DNA from: an uncultured Caryophanales bacterium
GTDB taxonomy: Bacteria > Bacillota_I > Bacilli_A > RF39 > UBA660
DNA: 30,071 nucleotides
Reading direction: 5' to 3'
Assembly (NCBI GenBank): GCA_905206805.1
Contig: CAJLIR010000014.1
Location: 1-30,071, forward strand
Shown here: one piece after another, positions 1 through 7,577 of the stretch
Numbering within the stretch: position 1 is the first letter of the stretch
Layout: every line of letters begins with the position of its first letter
Translations under genes and position numbers: made by a program
The notes under the pieces: model-generated
What the model was told of the DNA's origin: nothing
The model's input: only the letters and a program-made list of their open reading frames with translations
Database searches by the model: none

Positions 1-276
1 TTCAATTTAAATAAGGAGGATAGAAAGAATATGGAAGATATCGTAGAATTAATGAGAAATGAGAAAGAAGATTATGGAGCAGCGTATGAATGTGGAGTTA
101 TGGATGGAGAAAAAAGGGGCAAAAAAATTGGAGAAGTTCAAGGTAAAAAACTTGGAATTGCCAGCGAAAAGATAAATATTGCAAAAACAATGATACAAAA
201 GAAATTCAATTTAGATTCAATATCAGAAATAACAGGTTTAAGTATAAAAGAACTATCAAAATTAAATGTTAATTAG
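1..276 (+). CDS. Rpn / PD-(D/E)XK nuclease-like transposase protein, C-terminal part (partial)
   Basis: The reading frame is open from base 1, so the true start lies outside the window. The visible 91 residues are the C-terminal tail typical of Rpn-family recombination-promoting nucleases (PD-(D/E)XK, putative transposase family): a charged, glycine-spaced helix (EKRGKKIGEVQGKKLGIA), then a segment ending ISEITGLSIKELSKL. The catalytic domain is not in view. An in-frame ATG at 31 has a strong Shine-Dalgarno sequence (AAGGAGG, 13-19), so an 81-residue C-terminal product could also be made from inside the gene. The stop is TAG at 274-276. Family assignment rests on tail style alone and is moderately sure. 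Confidence 0.6.
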   Translation, partial: FNLNKEDRKNMEDIVELMRNEKEDYGAAYECGVMDGEKRGKKIGEVQGKKLGIASEKINIAKTMIQKKFNLDSISEITGLSIKELSKLNVN

Positions 277-300
277 ATTATTAATAAATATTTAATAATC
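276..300 (+). terminator. Hairpin at the end of the Rpn-like gene
   Basis: A perfect 9-bp stem (GATTATTAA / TTAATAATC) begins on the last base of the stop codon. No T run follows directly; the nearest is at about 328-338. It may be a weak terminator or a 3' stabilising hairpin. Confidence 0.3.
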
Positions 301-363
301 AGTGGAATATTTAAAGTAAATTAAATGTTTTTTTTTTTCGTTGAATTTATTATGAAAATATTC

Positions 364-392
364 TTTAAAAAAATTTTTTTATATGTTAAAAT
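364..392 (+). promoter_or_regulatory. Possible promoter for the lipoprotein gene
   Basis: TTTAAA, a 17-base spacer and TAAAAT, in the context TGTTAAAAT that recurs upstream of the 29399 and 29937 genes. The region is so AT-rich that chance matches are likely. It would give a leader of about 100 bases. Confidence 0.25.
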
Positions 393-500
393 ATTAATAG
401 AATATGATTGTGTACTTGAGTATTAGTATAATAACTATTATTTTGTATATAATATAAATACTACTACACAATTAATAATTCGTAGAATGTGAGGAATTTT

Positions 501-962
501 ATGAAAAAATTTAAACTTTTAGGTAGTGTTGCATTAATTTTATGTGTTTTCTTAACAGGATGTGGTAAAACTAAAAATATTGAAGGTTCATTGACAGATA
601 TTATGGACAAAGTTTATGAGTCAGTAAAAGATGATATGCCTGAGTTAGAAAACACTAAATTAAATGATGACAATATTGAGTATTTTTTAGGTACAAGTGA
701 TATTGATTATAAAGAAGGTTTAGCTAGTGAACCGTTTATTAATGCAATTGCGCATTCCGTTGTTTTAATTCGTATGAATGATGGTGCTGATATTGAAGCT
801 ACTAAAACAAAAATAAAAAATTCAGTAAATCCTAGAAAATGGATTTGTGTTGAGGTTAATGAAGATGATGTTATTGTAGATAGTAAAGGCAATTTAATAA
901 TTTTGATAATGGTAAATGATGACGCTAAAAAAATAGATGAATCATTCCAAAATTTAAAATAA
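501..962 (+). CDS. Secreted lipoprotein, possibly DUF4358-like
   Basis: The product is a 153-residue lipoprotein. A short Lys-rich start (MKKFKLL) and a hydrophobic stretch end in the lipobox LTGC, so the mature protein should be lipid-anchored on the outer membrane face. The rest is soluble: a helical start, then a strand-rich half with HSVVLIRMNDGADIEATKTK. The order of elements recalls DUF4358 lipoproteins of Clostridia, but this is tentative. A GTG at 489 is in frame, but its GTGAGG is better read as the ribosome site for the ATG at 501. The gene ends in a hairpin just ahead of the MBOAT gene, suggesting it is read separately or attenuated. Function unknown. Confidence 0.75.
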   Translation: MKKFKLLGSVALILCVFLTGCGKTKNIEGSLTDIMDKVYESVKDDMPELENTKLNDDNIEYFLGTSDIDYKEGLASEPFINAIAHSVVLIRMNDGADIEATKTKIKNSVNPRKWICVEVNEDDVIVDSKGNLIILIMVNDDAKKIDESFQNLK

Positions 963-980
963 TCCTTATTTAGGATTTTT
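961..980 (+). terminator. Terminator-like hairpin carrying the next gene's ribosome site
   Basis: AATCCT, loop TATTT, AGGATT, then TTTT. It follows the lipoprotein stop at once. The 3' arm holds AGGA, the only Shine-Dalgarno-like sequence before the ATG at 987 (11 bases away), so the hairpin may both stop transcription and hide the MBOAT ribosome site. Confidence 0.6.
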
Positions 981-986
981 TAATTT

Positions 987-2348
987 ATGGTTTTTTCAAG
1001 TTTAACATTTATTTACTTTTTTTTGCCTATACTATTATTTGTCTATTTTATTATTCCTAATAAATTTAAAAGTATTGTTTTAGTTTTATTTAGTTTGGTA
1101 TTTTATTTTTATGGTGAAGGAAAATATATTTTAGTTTTATTGTTAAGTTCTATTATTAATTATTATTTATCTAAAAAAATAACAAATAATAAAAAGTTAT
1201 TAGTTATTAGCATAATATTAAATTTAATACCTTTATTATATTTTAAATATACTATGTTTTTTATTGATATTGTTAATGATATTTTTAATGCAAATTTATT
1301 TATTCAAAATATTGTATTACCTATAGGTATAAGTTTTTTTACATTCCAAAATATTAGTTATTTAGTTGACTCATATAAAGATTCAAGTGAAGTTGCTAAA
1401 AATTTATTAGAATATATTCTTTATATAACTTTTTTTGCGCAGTTAGTTGCAGGACCAATTGTTAGATTTAGTGAGATAAAAAGTGATATAAATAATAGAA
1501 AATTAAATATAGATAATTTATACTTTGGAATAAAAAGATTTATTATCGGTTTAGCTAAAAAGGTAATTTTAGCTAATAATATTGGAATATTAATAAATTA
1601 TTTAAATAATTTGAATGGTTCGATTTTACTTTATTGGTTGTTAGCGCTTTCTTATACATTTCAGATTTATTTTGATTTTTCAGGATATTCTGATATGGCA
1701 ATAGGATTAGGTCGTATGTTTAATTTTAAGTTCTTAGAAAACTTTAATTATCCATTATCGGCTAGCAGTATTACTGATTTTTGGAGAAAATGGCATATAT
1801 CTTTATCTAGATTTTTTAAAGATTATGTCTATATTCCTTTAGGTGGTAATAGAGTATCTAAAATGAAGCACATTAGAAATATATTAATTGTTTGGTTTTT
1901 AACTGGATTTTGGCATGGAGCAAGTTTTAATTTTATTTTTTGGGGATTATATTTTGGTATTTTATTAATTATAGAAAAATACTTTTTAACTAATTTTTTA
2001 GATAAACATAAAATTTTCGCATATATTTATACATTTATATTAGTAATAATAAGTTTCATAATTTTTAGTATTTCTGATATAAATGGTTTAGTAGTATTTA
2101 TTAAATCAATGTTTGGTTTAAATAATTTACCATTTGTAAATTTTAACACTATTTATTATTTAAAAAGTTATTTATATTTAATTATTATTTGTTTTGTAGC
2201 TTCATTACCAATTGTTAAAATATTAAAATTTAAGTCAAATAAAATTATTAACTTTATAGAACCAGTAATATACTTTAGTTTGTTATTTATATCAACAGCT
2301 TATTTAGTTGATTCAACATTTAATCCATTTTTATATTTTAGATTTTAG
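987..2348 (+). CDS. MBOAT-family O-acyltransferase (AlgI/DltB-like)
   Basis: This 453-residue polytopic membrane protein begins MVFSSLTFIYFFLPI, the usual AlgI-type start. The family moves an acyl group, usually acetyl, across the membrane onto surface polysaccharides. Visible motifs are FWRKWHISLSRFF (about 265-277, W269-H270) and the catalytic-region GFWHGASF with H310. Length and hydrophobic pattern match complete AlgI proteins. The start has almost no upstream space: 24 bases after the lipoprotein stop, with its only candidate ribosome site inside a hairpin. It is followed after 7 bases by an AlgJ/DHHW-like gene, the normal partner. No glycan synthesis genes are nearby, so the substrate cannot be named. 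Confidence 0.92.
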   Translation: MVFSSLTFIYFFLPILLFVYFIIPNKFKSIVLVLFSLVFYFYGEGKYILVLLLSSIINYYLSKKITNNKKLLVISIILNLIPLLYFKYTMFFIDIVNDIFNANLFIQNIVLPIGISFFTFQNISYLVDSYKDSSEVAKNLLEYILYITFFAQLVAGPIVRFSEIKSDINNRKLNIDNLYFGIKRFIIGLAKKVILANNIGILINYLNNLNGSILLYWLLALSYTFQIYFDFSGYSDMAIGLGRMFNFKFLENFNYPLSASSITDFWRKWHISLSRFFKDYVYIPLGGNRVSKMKHIRNILIVWFLTGFWHGASFNFIFWGLYFGILLIIEKYFLTNFLDKHKIFAYIYTFILVIISFIIFSISDINGLVVFIKSMFGLNNLPFVNFNTIYYLKSYLYLIIICFVASLPIVKILKFKSNKIINFIEPVIYFSLLFISTAYLVDSTFNPFLYFRF

Positions 2349-2355
2349 GTGATTT

Positions 2356-3438
2356 ATGAGAAAGAAAATTTTTGTTATATTATTTTTTATAATAATTTAT
2401 TCTTTTATGTTTTTAAATATATTTTCAAAAAAAGAAACAATTTCAAAATATGAAAGAAGAAAATTAGCTAAATTTCCTAATATTACAATTAATGGATTAC
2501 TTAATAAAAGTGTCACTAGTGATATTGATAAATATATTACTGATAATTTTATAATTAGAGATTCCTTTAGAACTTTAAAAATTAAAACAGAGTTTTTACT
2601 AAATAAAACAGATGTTAATGATTTGTTTTATTACAAAAATCATTATTTTAAATATGAAAATAATTATGATGAAAAACAAATTAATAAATTTGTTCAAAAA
2701 ATAAACTATATATATGAAAATTATTTTAATGGTTTTAAAGTTTATTATAGTGTTATACCTGAAAAGAATTATTATATAAATACAAATAAATATAAAAAGT
2801 TTGATTATGATGGATTATTTAATGAATTAAAAAATATAAATAATAATATAAAGTATATTGATATTACAAATGATATAAAATTAGAAGATTATTATTATAC
2901 AGATCATCATTTAAGACAAGATAAAATTTTTGATGCAGTAAAAACATTGTCTATAAATATGAATTTTGAATTTAAAAATAATTTTGAGGTTGAAGAATAT
3001 GAACCTTTTTATGGAACTTATTTTGGACAATTGTTAATAAAAAATAATGGTGAAAAATTATATCTTTTACATAATGATACAATAGATTCTGCTACTGTTT
3101 ATAATTTAGAAGATGATTATAATAAAGTTTATAATTATGAAAAATTAAATGGTGTTGATGGATATGATGTATTTTTAAGTGGTGCTACACCATATATTGA
3201 ATTAGTTAATAATAATACTAATTCTAGTAAGGAATTAATTATTTTTAGAGATTCATATACAAGTTCATTTGCGCCTTTAATGTTAGAGGGCTATAAAAAA
3301 ATAATTTTGCTTGATTTAAGATATACCAGTTTAACTAACTTATTAGATAAAGTTAATATTAAAAATGATGATACAGATATTTTATTTTTATATTCTACAA
3401 GCTTAATAAATGGTAGTGATGTTCTAAAAGTAAAATAA
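2356..3438 (+). CDS. DHHW/AlgJ-like extracytoplasmic acetyltransferase partner
   Basis: The product has 360 residues: one N-terminal membrane anchor (about 5-23), then an SGNH-hydrolase-like extracytoplasmic domain. YTDHHLRQD (D183, H184, H185) matches the DHHW signature, with Leu in place of Trp. IFRDSYTSS (S300) is the likely Ser of the Ser-Asp-His set used by AlgJ/AlgX proteins. It should complete the acyl transfer begun by the MBOAT protein upstream. The ribosome site is TTAGGTGAT. A proS promoter lies just downstream, so this gene ends the small operon. The partner role is inferred from gene order, which is common for MBOAT/DHHW pairs in Bacillota. Confidence 0.85.
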   Translation: MRKKIFVILFFIIIYSFMFLNIFSKKETISKYERRKLAKFPNITINGLLNKSVTSDIDKYITDNFIIRDSFRTLKIKTEFLLNKTDVNDLFYYKNHYFKYENNYDEKQINKFVQKINYIYENYFNGFKVYYSVIPEKNYYINTNKYKKFDYDGLFNELKNINNNIKYIDITNDIKLEDYYYTDHHLRQDKIFDAVKTLSINMNFEFKNNFEVEEYEPFYGTYFGQLLIKNNGEKLYLLHNDTIDSATVYNLEDDYNKVYNYEKLNGVDGYDVFLSGATPYIELVNNNTNSSKELIIFRDSYTSSFAPLMLEGYKKIILLDLRYTSLTNLLDKVNIKNDDTDILFLYSTSLINGSDVLKVK

Positions 3439-3463
3439 AAGTATATATTTTTAGTTATTTACA

Positions 3464-3472
3464 TGCTATAAT
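3464..3472 (+). promoter_or_regulatory. Extended -10 promoter of proS
   Basis: TGCTATAAT is a perfect -10 with a TGn extension, 19 bases before the start codon. The -35 is poor. The same TGCTATAAT occurs before rimP at 22444-22452. The leader would be very short, leaving no room for a T-box. Confidence 0.65.
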
Positions 3473-3491
3473 TATGTGAGGAGTTGATATT

Positions 3492-4916
3492 ATGGCTAAT
3501 AAAGCAATTACAAGTAGGGATGTTGATTTTGCAAAATGGTATACAGATGTAGTAACAGCTGCCCACTTAGCAGATTATTCAAATGTAAAGGGATGTACTG
3601 TATTTGAACCAAATGGTTATGCGTTATGGGAGAAAATGCAACAGGAACTTGACAAAATGTTTAAACGTACTGGACATAAAAATGTTTACATGCCTTTATT
3701 AATACCTGAAAATTTATTGAAAAAAGAGGGCGAATTAATAGATGGATTTGCCCCAGAAGTTGCTTGGGTAACAATTGGTGGACAAAAAGAGTTAGAAGAA
3801 AAATTATGTATAAGACCTACATCTGAAACTTTGTTTAGTGATTACTATTCATCTAAAGTAAAATCATATAGAGACCTACCAATGAAATATAATCAATGGT
3901 GTAGTGTTATGAGATGGGAAAAAGAAACAAGACCATTTTTAAGAAGTCGTGAATTTTTATGGCAAGAAGGACATACTGTTCATGCATCAAGTGAGGAAGC
4001 TGAAAAAGAAACAAGAGATATGTTAAATATTTATAAAAAATTCTTTGAAGAATATTTAGCTATTCCTGTTATTTCAGGAAGAAAAACTAAAAGAGAACAA
4101 TTTGCTGGTGCAGAATATACTCTTACTATAGAAGCTCTTATGTATAATGGTGTATCGCTTCAATCAGCAACGAGTCATTATTTTGGTCAAAAATTTTCTA
4201 AGGCTTATGATATTAAATTTTTAAATAAAAATAATGAATTAGAATATGCATACCAAACCTCTTGGGGATCTACTACTCGTATGATAGGTGGACTTATTAT
4301 GGTTCATAGTGATGATGACGGACTTGTAATACCACCTCGTATTGCGCCTATTAATGTTGCCATAATAAAAATTGGTGAAAGTGAAGAAATGGATTCCTTA
4401 ACAAATGACATATATAATAAATTAATAGAAAATGATATATCTGCTTATATTGATAATACAGATAAATCTGCTGGATTTAAATTTGCTGAAGCTGAGGTTA
4501 ACGGAATTCCTATTAGAATTGAAATAGGTAAAAGGGACTTAGAAAAAGGTTTAATTACAATTACTCGTCGTGATACTAAAGAAAAATATCAAGTATCAAA
4601 AGATATTGATATAGTAGATTATGTAAAAAAACTTAATGATACAATTCAAAATGATATGTATAATAGAGCATTAGAAAGAAGAAATTCACAAATTTTTGAG
4701 GCTCATAATTTAGAAGAAGTTGAAAAAATTATGAATACACAACCAGGTTTTATTAAAGCTATGTGGTGTGGTTGTGAAGAATGTGAATTAAAAATGAAAG
4801 AAATTAAAGGAACTAAGTCAAGATGCATATTAGAAAATGCTGAACCAATTGATGAAAAATGTGTAGTATGTGGAAAAGAAGCTAAAGAATTAGTTGTTTG
4901 GGGTATTCAGTATTAG
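3492..4916 (+). CDS. proS: Prolyl-tRNA synthetase, archaeal/eukaryal (ProS type 3) form
   Basis: A class II synthetase of 474 residues that charges tRNA-Pro with proline. The N-terminus (SRDVDFAKWYTDVVTAAHLA) and motif 2 (RPTSETLFSDYYSSKVKSYR followed by QWCSVMRWEKETRPFLRSREF) are those of the short archaeal/eukaryal form, without the editing insert of most bacterial ProRS. The C-terminus has a Cys cluster (CGCEECELK and CVVCGKEA), a zinc site, and ends in WGIQY, the terminal tyrosine typical of this form. The start has GAGGAG eight bases upstream. It has its own promoter and terminator, so it is a single-gene unit. This form also occurs in many Bacillota and Mollicutes, so it is not by itself a sign of recent transfer. 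Confidence 0.97.
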   Translation: MANKAITSRDVDFAKWYTDVVTAAHLADYSNVKGCTVFEPNGYALWEKMQQELDKMFKRTGHKNVYMPLLIPENLLKKEGELIDGFAPEVAWVTIGGQKELEEKLCIRPTSETLFSDYYSSKVKSYRDLPMKYNQWCSVMRWEKETRPFLRSREFLWQEGHTVHASSEEAEKETRDMLNIYKKFFEEYLAIPVISGRKTKREQFAGAEYTLTIEALMYNGVSLQSATSHYFGQKFSKAYDIKFLNKNNELEYAYQTSWGSTTRMIGGLIMVHSDDDGLVIPPRIAPINVAIIKIGESEEMDSLTNDIYNKLIENDISAYIDNTDKSAGFKFAEAEVNGIPIRIEIGKRDLEKGLITITRRDTKEKYQVSKDIDIVDYVKKLNDTIQNDMYNRALERRNSQIFEAHNLEEVEKIMNTQPGFIKAMWCGCEECELKMKEIKGTKSRCILENAEPIDEKCVVCGKEAKELVVWGIQY

Positions 4917-4937
4917 ACCATTTTGGTCTTTTTTTTT
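4915..4937 (+). terminator. proS terminator
   Basis: AGACCA, loop TTT, TGGTCT, then a long T run. The stem begins inside the stop codon of proS. Confidence 0.92.
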
Positions 4938-4956
4938 TAAATTTAATTAGAAAATA

Positions 4957-5060
4957 TTGACAAATATATAAAAAAGATGTAATTTGTAGGTAGTTACTTA
5001 TGTTAGTAATATAAATTTATAATTAAAAGGCAGTACAAAATTTTTTTGCTGCCTTTTTTC
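4957..5060 (+). ncRNA. Possible small RNA ending in an orphan terminator
   Basis: TTGACA (4957-4962) is followed 17 bases later by a weak -10 (TAATTT). A small hairpin (TTACT, loop, AGTAA, about 4995-5010) comes next, then a strong terminator: AAAAGGCAG (5025-5033) pairing with CTGCCTTTT (5049-5057). No ORF lies between the proS terminator and this one, so the second terminator belongs to no visible gene. A transcript of about 65-70 bases would result. The weak -10 keeps confidence low. Confidence 0.3.
5025..5059 (+). terminator. Strong orphan terminator
   Basis: A 9-bp stem (AAAAGGCAG / CTGCCTTTT) with an A/T-rich loop that can itself pair (CAAAA with TTTTG), followed by a T run. It lies 109 bases after the proS stop and well ahead of the next gene. 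Confidence 0.85.
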
Positions 5061-5136
5061 TTTATATGATGTAAAAAATATGTCGAATAAATTGCATTTA
5101 TTGTCAGAAAATAGGGACGAAATGTTTATTTTTTGA

Positions 5137-5142
5137 TATAAT
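5137..5142 (+). promoter_or_regulatory. -10 box of the Pr6Pr/ligase/kinase operon
   Basis: A perfect TATAAT. The best -35 at 17 bases (GGGACG) is weak. It is the only clear -10 between the orphan terminator and the start at 5191, and the next three genes have no room for others. Confidence 0.55.
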
Positions 5143-5190
5143 TACTATAGAGTTAATATTTGATTAGTTATTTGAAGTGGTGGTTTTATT

Positions 5191-5817
5191 ATGACAAAAA
5201 GGTATAACTATATGATGGATTTAATTATTTCAATTGTTTCATTAGTTGGATTAATTTTAAATTTTAATTTGTTTAAAAGTCCTGTTGGAATTTTATATTA
5301 TACAATATTTAGTAATATGTTATGCTTTATATTCTATTTTACTGTTTTAGTATTAAAAATAACTGGAATTTTTAAAACAAATAGACTTTTTATTAAAATG
5401 AAGGGGCTAGTTTTAGTTTCATTAATATGTACTTTTTTAATTTATAATTTTTTTATGGTACCAACAGGACAGGTATCTGCATATGATGGACATTTTATTG
5501 TATCCTGTTTTGTACATATTTTTACACCAATATTGGTAGTATTAGATTGTATTATAAATGGTAAAAATAAAATGTTAGAGTACACTTATATTCTAGATTG
5601 GTTAATAGCAATTATAATATATGGAGTGATAGTTATTATATATCAGCATTGTGGAGGATTTTTTATCGATGGATTAAATTATCCATATTTTAATTTTAAT
5701 ATTGATGATTATGGGTACTTGTTATGTATATTTTTTAATTTTTTAATACTTGTTTTATATAGTTTTATTTGCTTAATAGTTATTTTAATAAACAGAAAAA
5801 ATATTAGTAATAGATAG
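5191..5817 (+). CDS. Pr6Pr-family membrane protein (FAR-17a/AIG1-like)
   Basis: A 208-residue protein of about six membrane segments. The segment YPYFNFNIDDYGY before the last helix is the YPF-D-like motif of bacterial Pr6Pr proteins, related to the FAR-17a/AIG1 family. Animal AIG1 and ADTRP are membrane hydrolases that cleave fatty acid esters of hydroxy fatty acids with a Thr and a His. Here T38 (YYTIFSN) and H109 (FVHIFTPILVVLD) lie in matching settings, so a lipid hydrolase role is possible but unproven. The start has GTGGTGG upstream. It is the first gene of a three-gene run, with only 12 bases before the acyl ligase. Family fairly sure; activity inferred. Confidence 0.75.
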   Translation: MTKRYNYMMDLIISIVSLVGLILNFNLFKSPVGILYYTIFSNMLCFIFYFTVLVLKITGIFKTNRLFIKMKGLVLVSLICTFLIYNFFMVPTGQVSAYDGHFIVSCFVHIFTPILVVLDCIINGKNKMLEYTYILDWLIAIIIYGVIVIIYQHCGGFFIDGLNYPYFNFNIDDYGYLLCIFFNFLILVLYSFICLIVILINRKNISNR

Positions 5818-5829
5818 GAGATATGTGGT

Positions 5830-7575
5830 ATGAGAGAATATGAAAATACAAATTTAAAAATTTATGATTATATGAAAAAAGATAATGAATTGTTTAAAAA
5901 TGGTAAGGCACTTACTTACTATGGGAGGCAAATAGTTTATAATGAATTTTTGGATGCCATTGAAAAAGTAGCAGTTTCATTTAAAATGCTTGGTGTTGAA
6001 AAGGGTGATTATGTACCTATATGTTTACCAAATATTCCACAAGGTGTAATTTCTTTTTATGCATTAAATAAAATAGGCGCAATACCAAATATGATACCTG
6101 TACTTGCAAGTGAAGAGGAATTTAAACATTATCTATCAGAAGTTCCTGCAAAAAATTTTATAATGTTTAGAGATTTTTATTCTAAAGTTAAGGATGTTAT
6201 TCCTAAAACATCAATTCAAAGAACTATTATTGCTTCTCCAACAACATATATTCCAACTGAAGCTATAAAACAAATGGCTAGTATGAAAGCTATAGCTAGT
6301 TCTTGTTATTTTGATGCTCAAACAAAATTTTCTTTTAGAAATAAATTAATGTCTTGGGATAAATTTATGAAATTATCAAATAGCGAGATGTATATTCCAA
6401 CAGAAAGTTTTAATTTTAATGATACCGCGTTATTATCTCATACAGGTGGAACAACCGGTGTTCCAAAATCAGCAGAATTTACAAATGAAAATTTTAATGC
6501 TATGGTCGAACAATATCGTACACTAACAAATCTGTTTGAAAGAGGAGATAAGATTTTAACGGTGCTTCCAATGTTTATAAATTATGGATTATGTAATAAT
6601 ATTCATATGCCATTAAGTTTTGGAATTGAAACGATTATTGTTCCAACTTTTGATCCGAAGGAAGCATTTGATTTGTTTTTTAAATATAAACCAAATCATT
6701 TTATGTGTGTTGCTCATTATTTTGAATATATGATGAATGATGAAAGATTCAATGGAATGGATTTATCATTTGTTAAAACTATTACTTATGGTGGGGCACC
6801 TTTGAGTCCAAAATCAAAAAAAATGTTTGATGATTTTTTGGATAGTCATGGCGCAAGTGGTGTTAAAATTTTAAATGGATATGGTATGACTGAAAGTACA
6901 TCAAGTATTGCATATGAACAAAAGGCCACTAATTCTGACGATTATAAATTGTTTGAATTACCATATAGTAATATAAAAATAGTTAATCCTGAAACTAAAA
7001 TTGAAGTTAAAACAGGTGAAGTTGGTGAATTATGCGCAGAAGGACCTGTAATTTTTAAAGGATATTTGAACAATGAAGTTGAAACTAAAAATGTTTTAAA
7101 AGTACATAGTGATGGTAAAATTTGGTTACACTCTGGGGATTTAGCACGAATGAATGATGATAGATCTATAGATATAGTTGGAAGATTAAAAAGAATTTAT
7201 CCAACAATGGATATAACAAATGGAAATGTTGCCAAAATTTTTCCGGATAATATTGAAAATGTCATTAAAACATGTGAATGTGTTAAGGAATGTGCAATAG
7301 ATTGTAAGCCAAATAAGGAAAGAGTAAATGTTCCATTCGCTTTTATAGTTTTAAAGAGTGGATATTCTAGGGAAGAATCTTTAGAAATGATAAAAGAAAA
7401 ATGTTTAGAGTTGAATGTATATTCTAGACCTTACAATTTTATTTTTTTAAATGAATTAAATAAAACAGCAGGAGGAAAAGTAGATTATAAAGCAATTATA
7501 AAAATGATACCAGATAATTATACTAATTTAATAGAGGAAATTATCTATGTTAAAAATAATAGAAAGGTAAGATAG
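5830..7575 (+). CDS. AMP-forming acyl ligase (acyl-CoA synthetase-like)
   Basis: A 581-residue adenylate-forming enzyme (ANL superfamily) that activates a carboxylic acid with ATP and probably passes it to CoA. Visible motifs: the ATP loop SHTGGTTGVPKS (203-214), NGYGMTES (349-356), HSGDLA with D437, the hinge region GRLKRIYPTM, and the catalytic lysine in TAGGKVDYKAI (K550). All core residues are present, so it should be active. The substrate cannot be read, but medium to long fatty acids fit the general look. It sits between a Pr6Pr lipid-hydrolase-like protein (12 bases upstream) and a membrane histidine kinase (2 bases downstream), suggesting a shared lipid substrate or signal. Confidence 0.9.
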   Translation: MREYENTNLKIYDYMKKDNELFKNGKALTYYGRQIVYNEFLDAIEKVAVSFKMLGVEKGDYVPICLPNIPQGVISFYALNKIGAIPNMIPVLASEEEFKHYLSEVPAKNFIMFRDFYSKVKDVIPKTSIQRTIIASPTTYIPTEAIKQMASMKAIASSCYFDAQTKFSFRNKLMSWDKFMKLSNSEMYIPTESFNFNDTALLSHTGGTTGVPKSAEFTNENFNAMVEQYRTLTNLFERGDKILTVLPMFINYGLCNNIHMPLSFGIETIIVPTFDPKEAFDLFFKYKPNHFMCVAHYFEYMMNDERFNGMDLSFVKTITYGGAPLSPKSKKMFDDFLDSHGASGVKILNGYGMTESTSSIAYEQKATNSDDYKLFELPYSNIKIVNPETKIEVKTGEVGELCAEGPVIFKGYLNNEVETKNVLKVHSDGKIWLHSGDLARMNDDRSIDIVGRLKRIYPTMDITNGNVAKIFPDNIENVIKTCECVKECAIDCKPNKERVNVPFAFIVLKSGYSREESLEMIKEKCLELNVYSRPYNFIFLNELNKTAGGKVDYKAIIKMIPDNYTNLIEEIIYVKNNRKVR

Positions 7576-7577
7576 AT

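Noticed and set aside
489..500. GTG start for the lipoprotein gene
   Set aside because: The GTG is part of the GTGAGG ribosome site for the ATG at 501, which begins a normal Lys-rich signal peptide.
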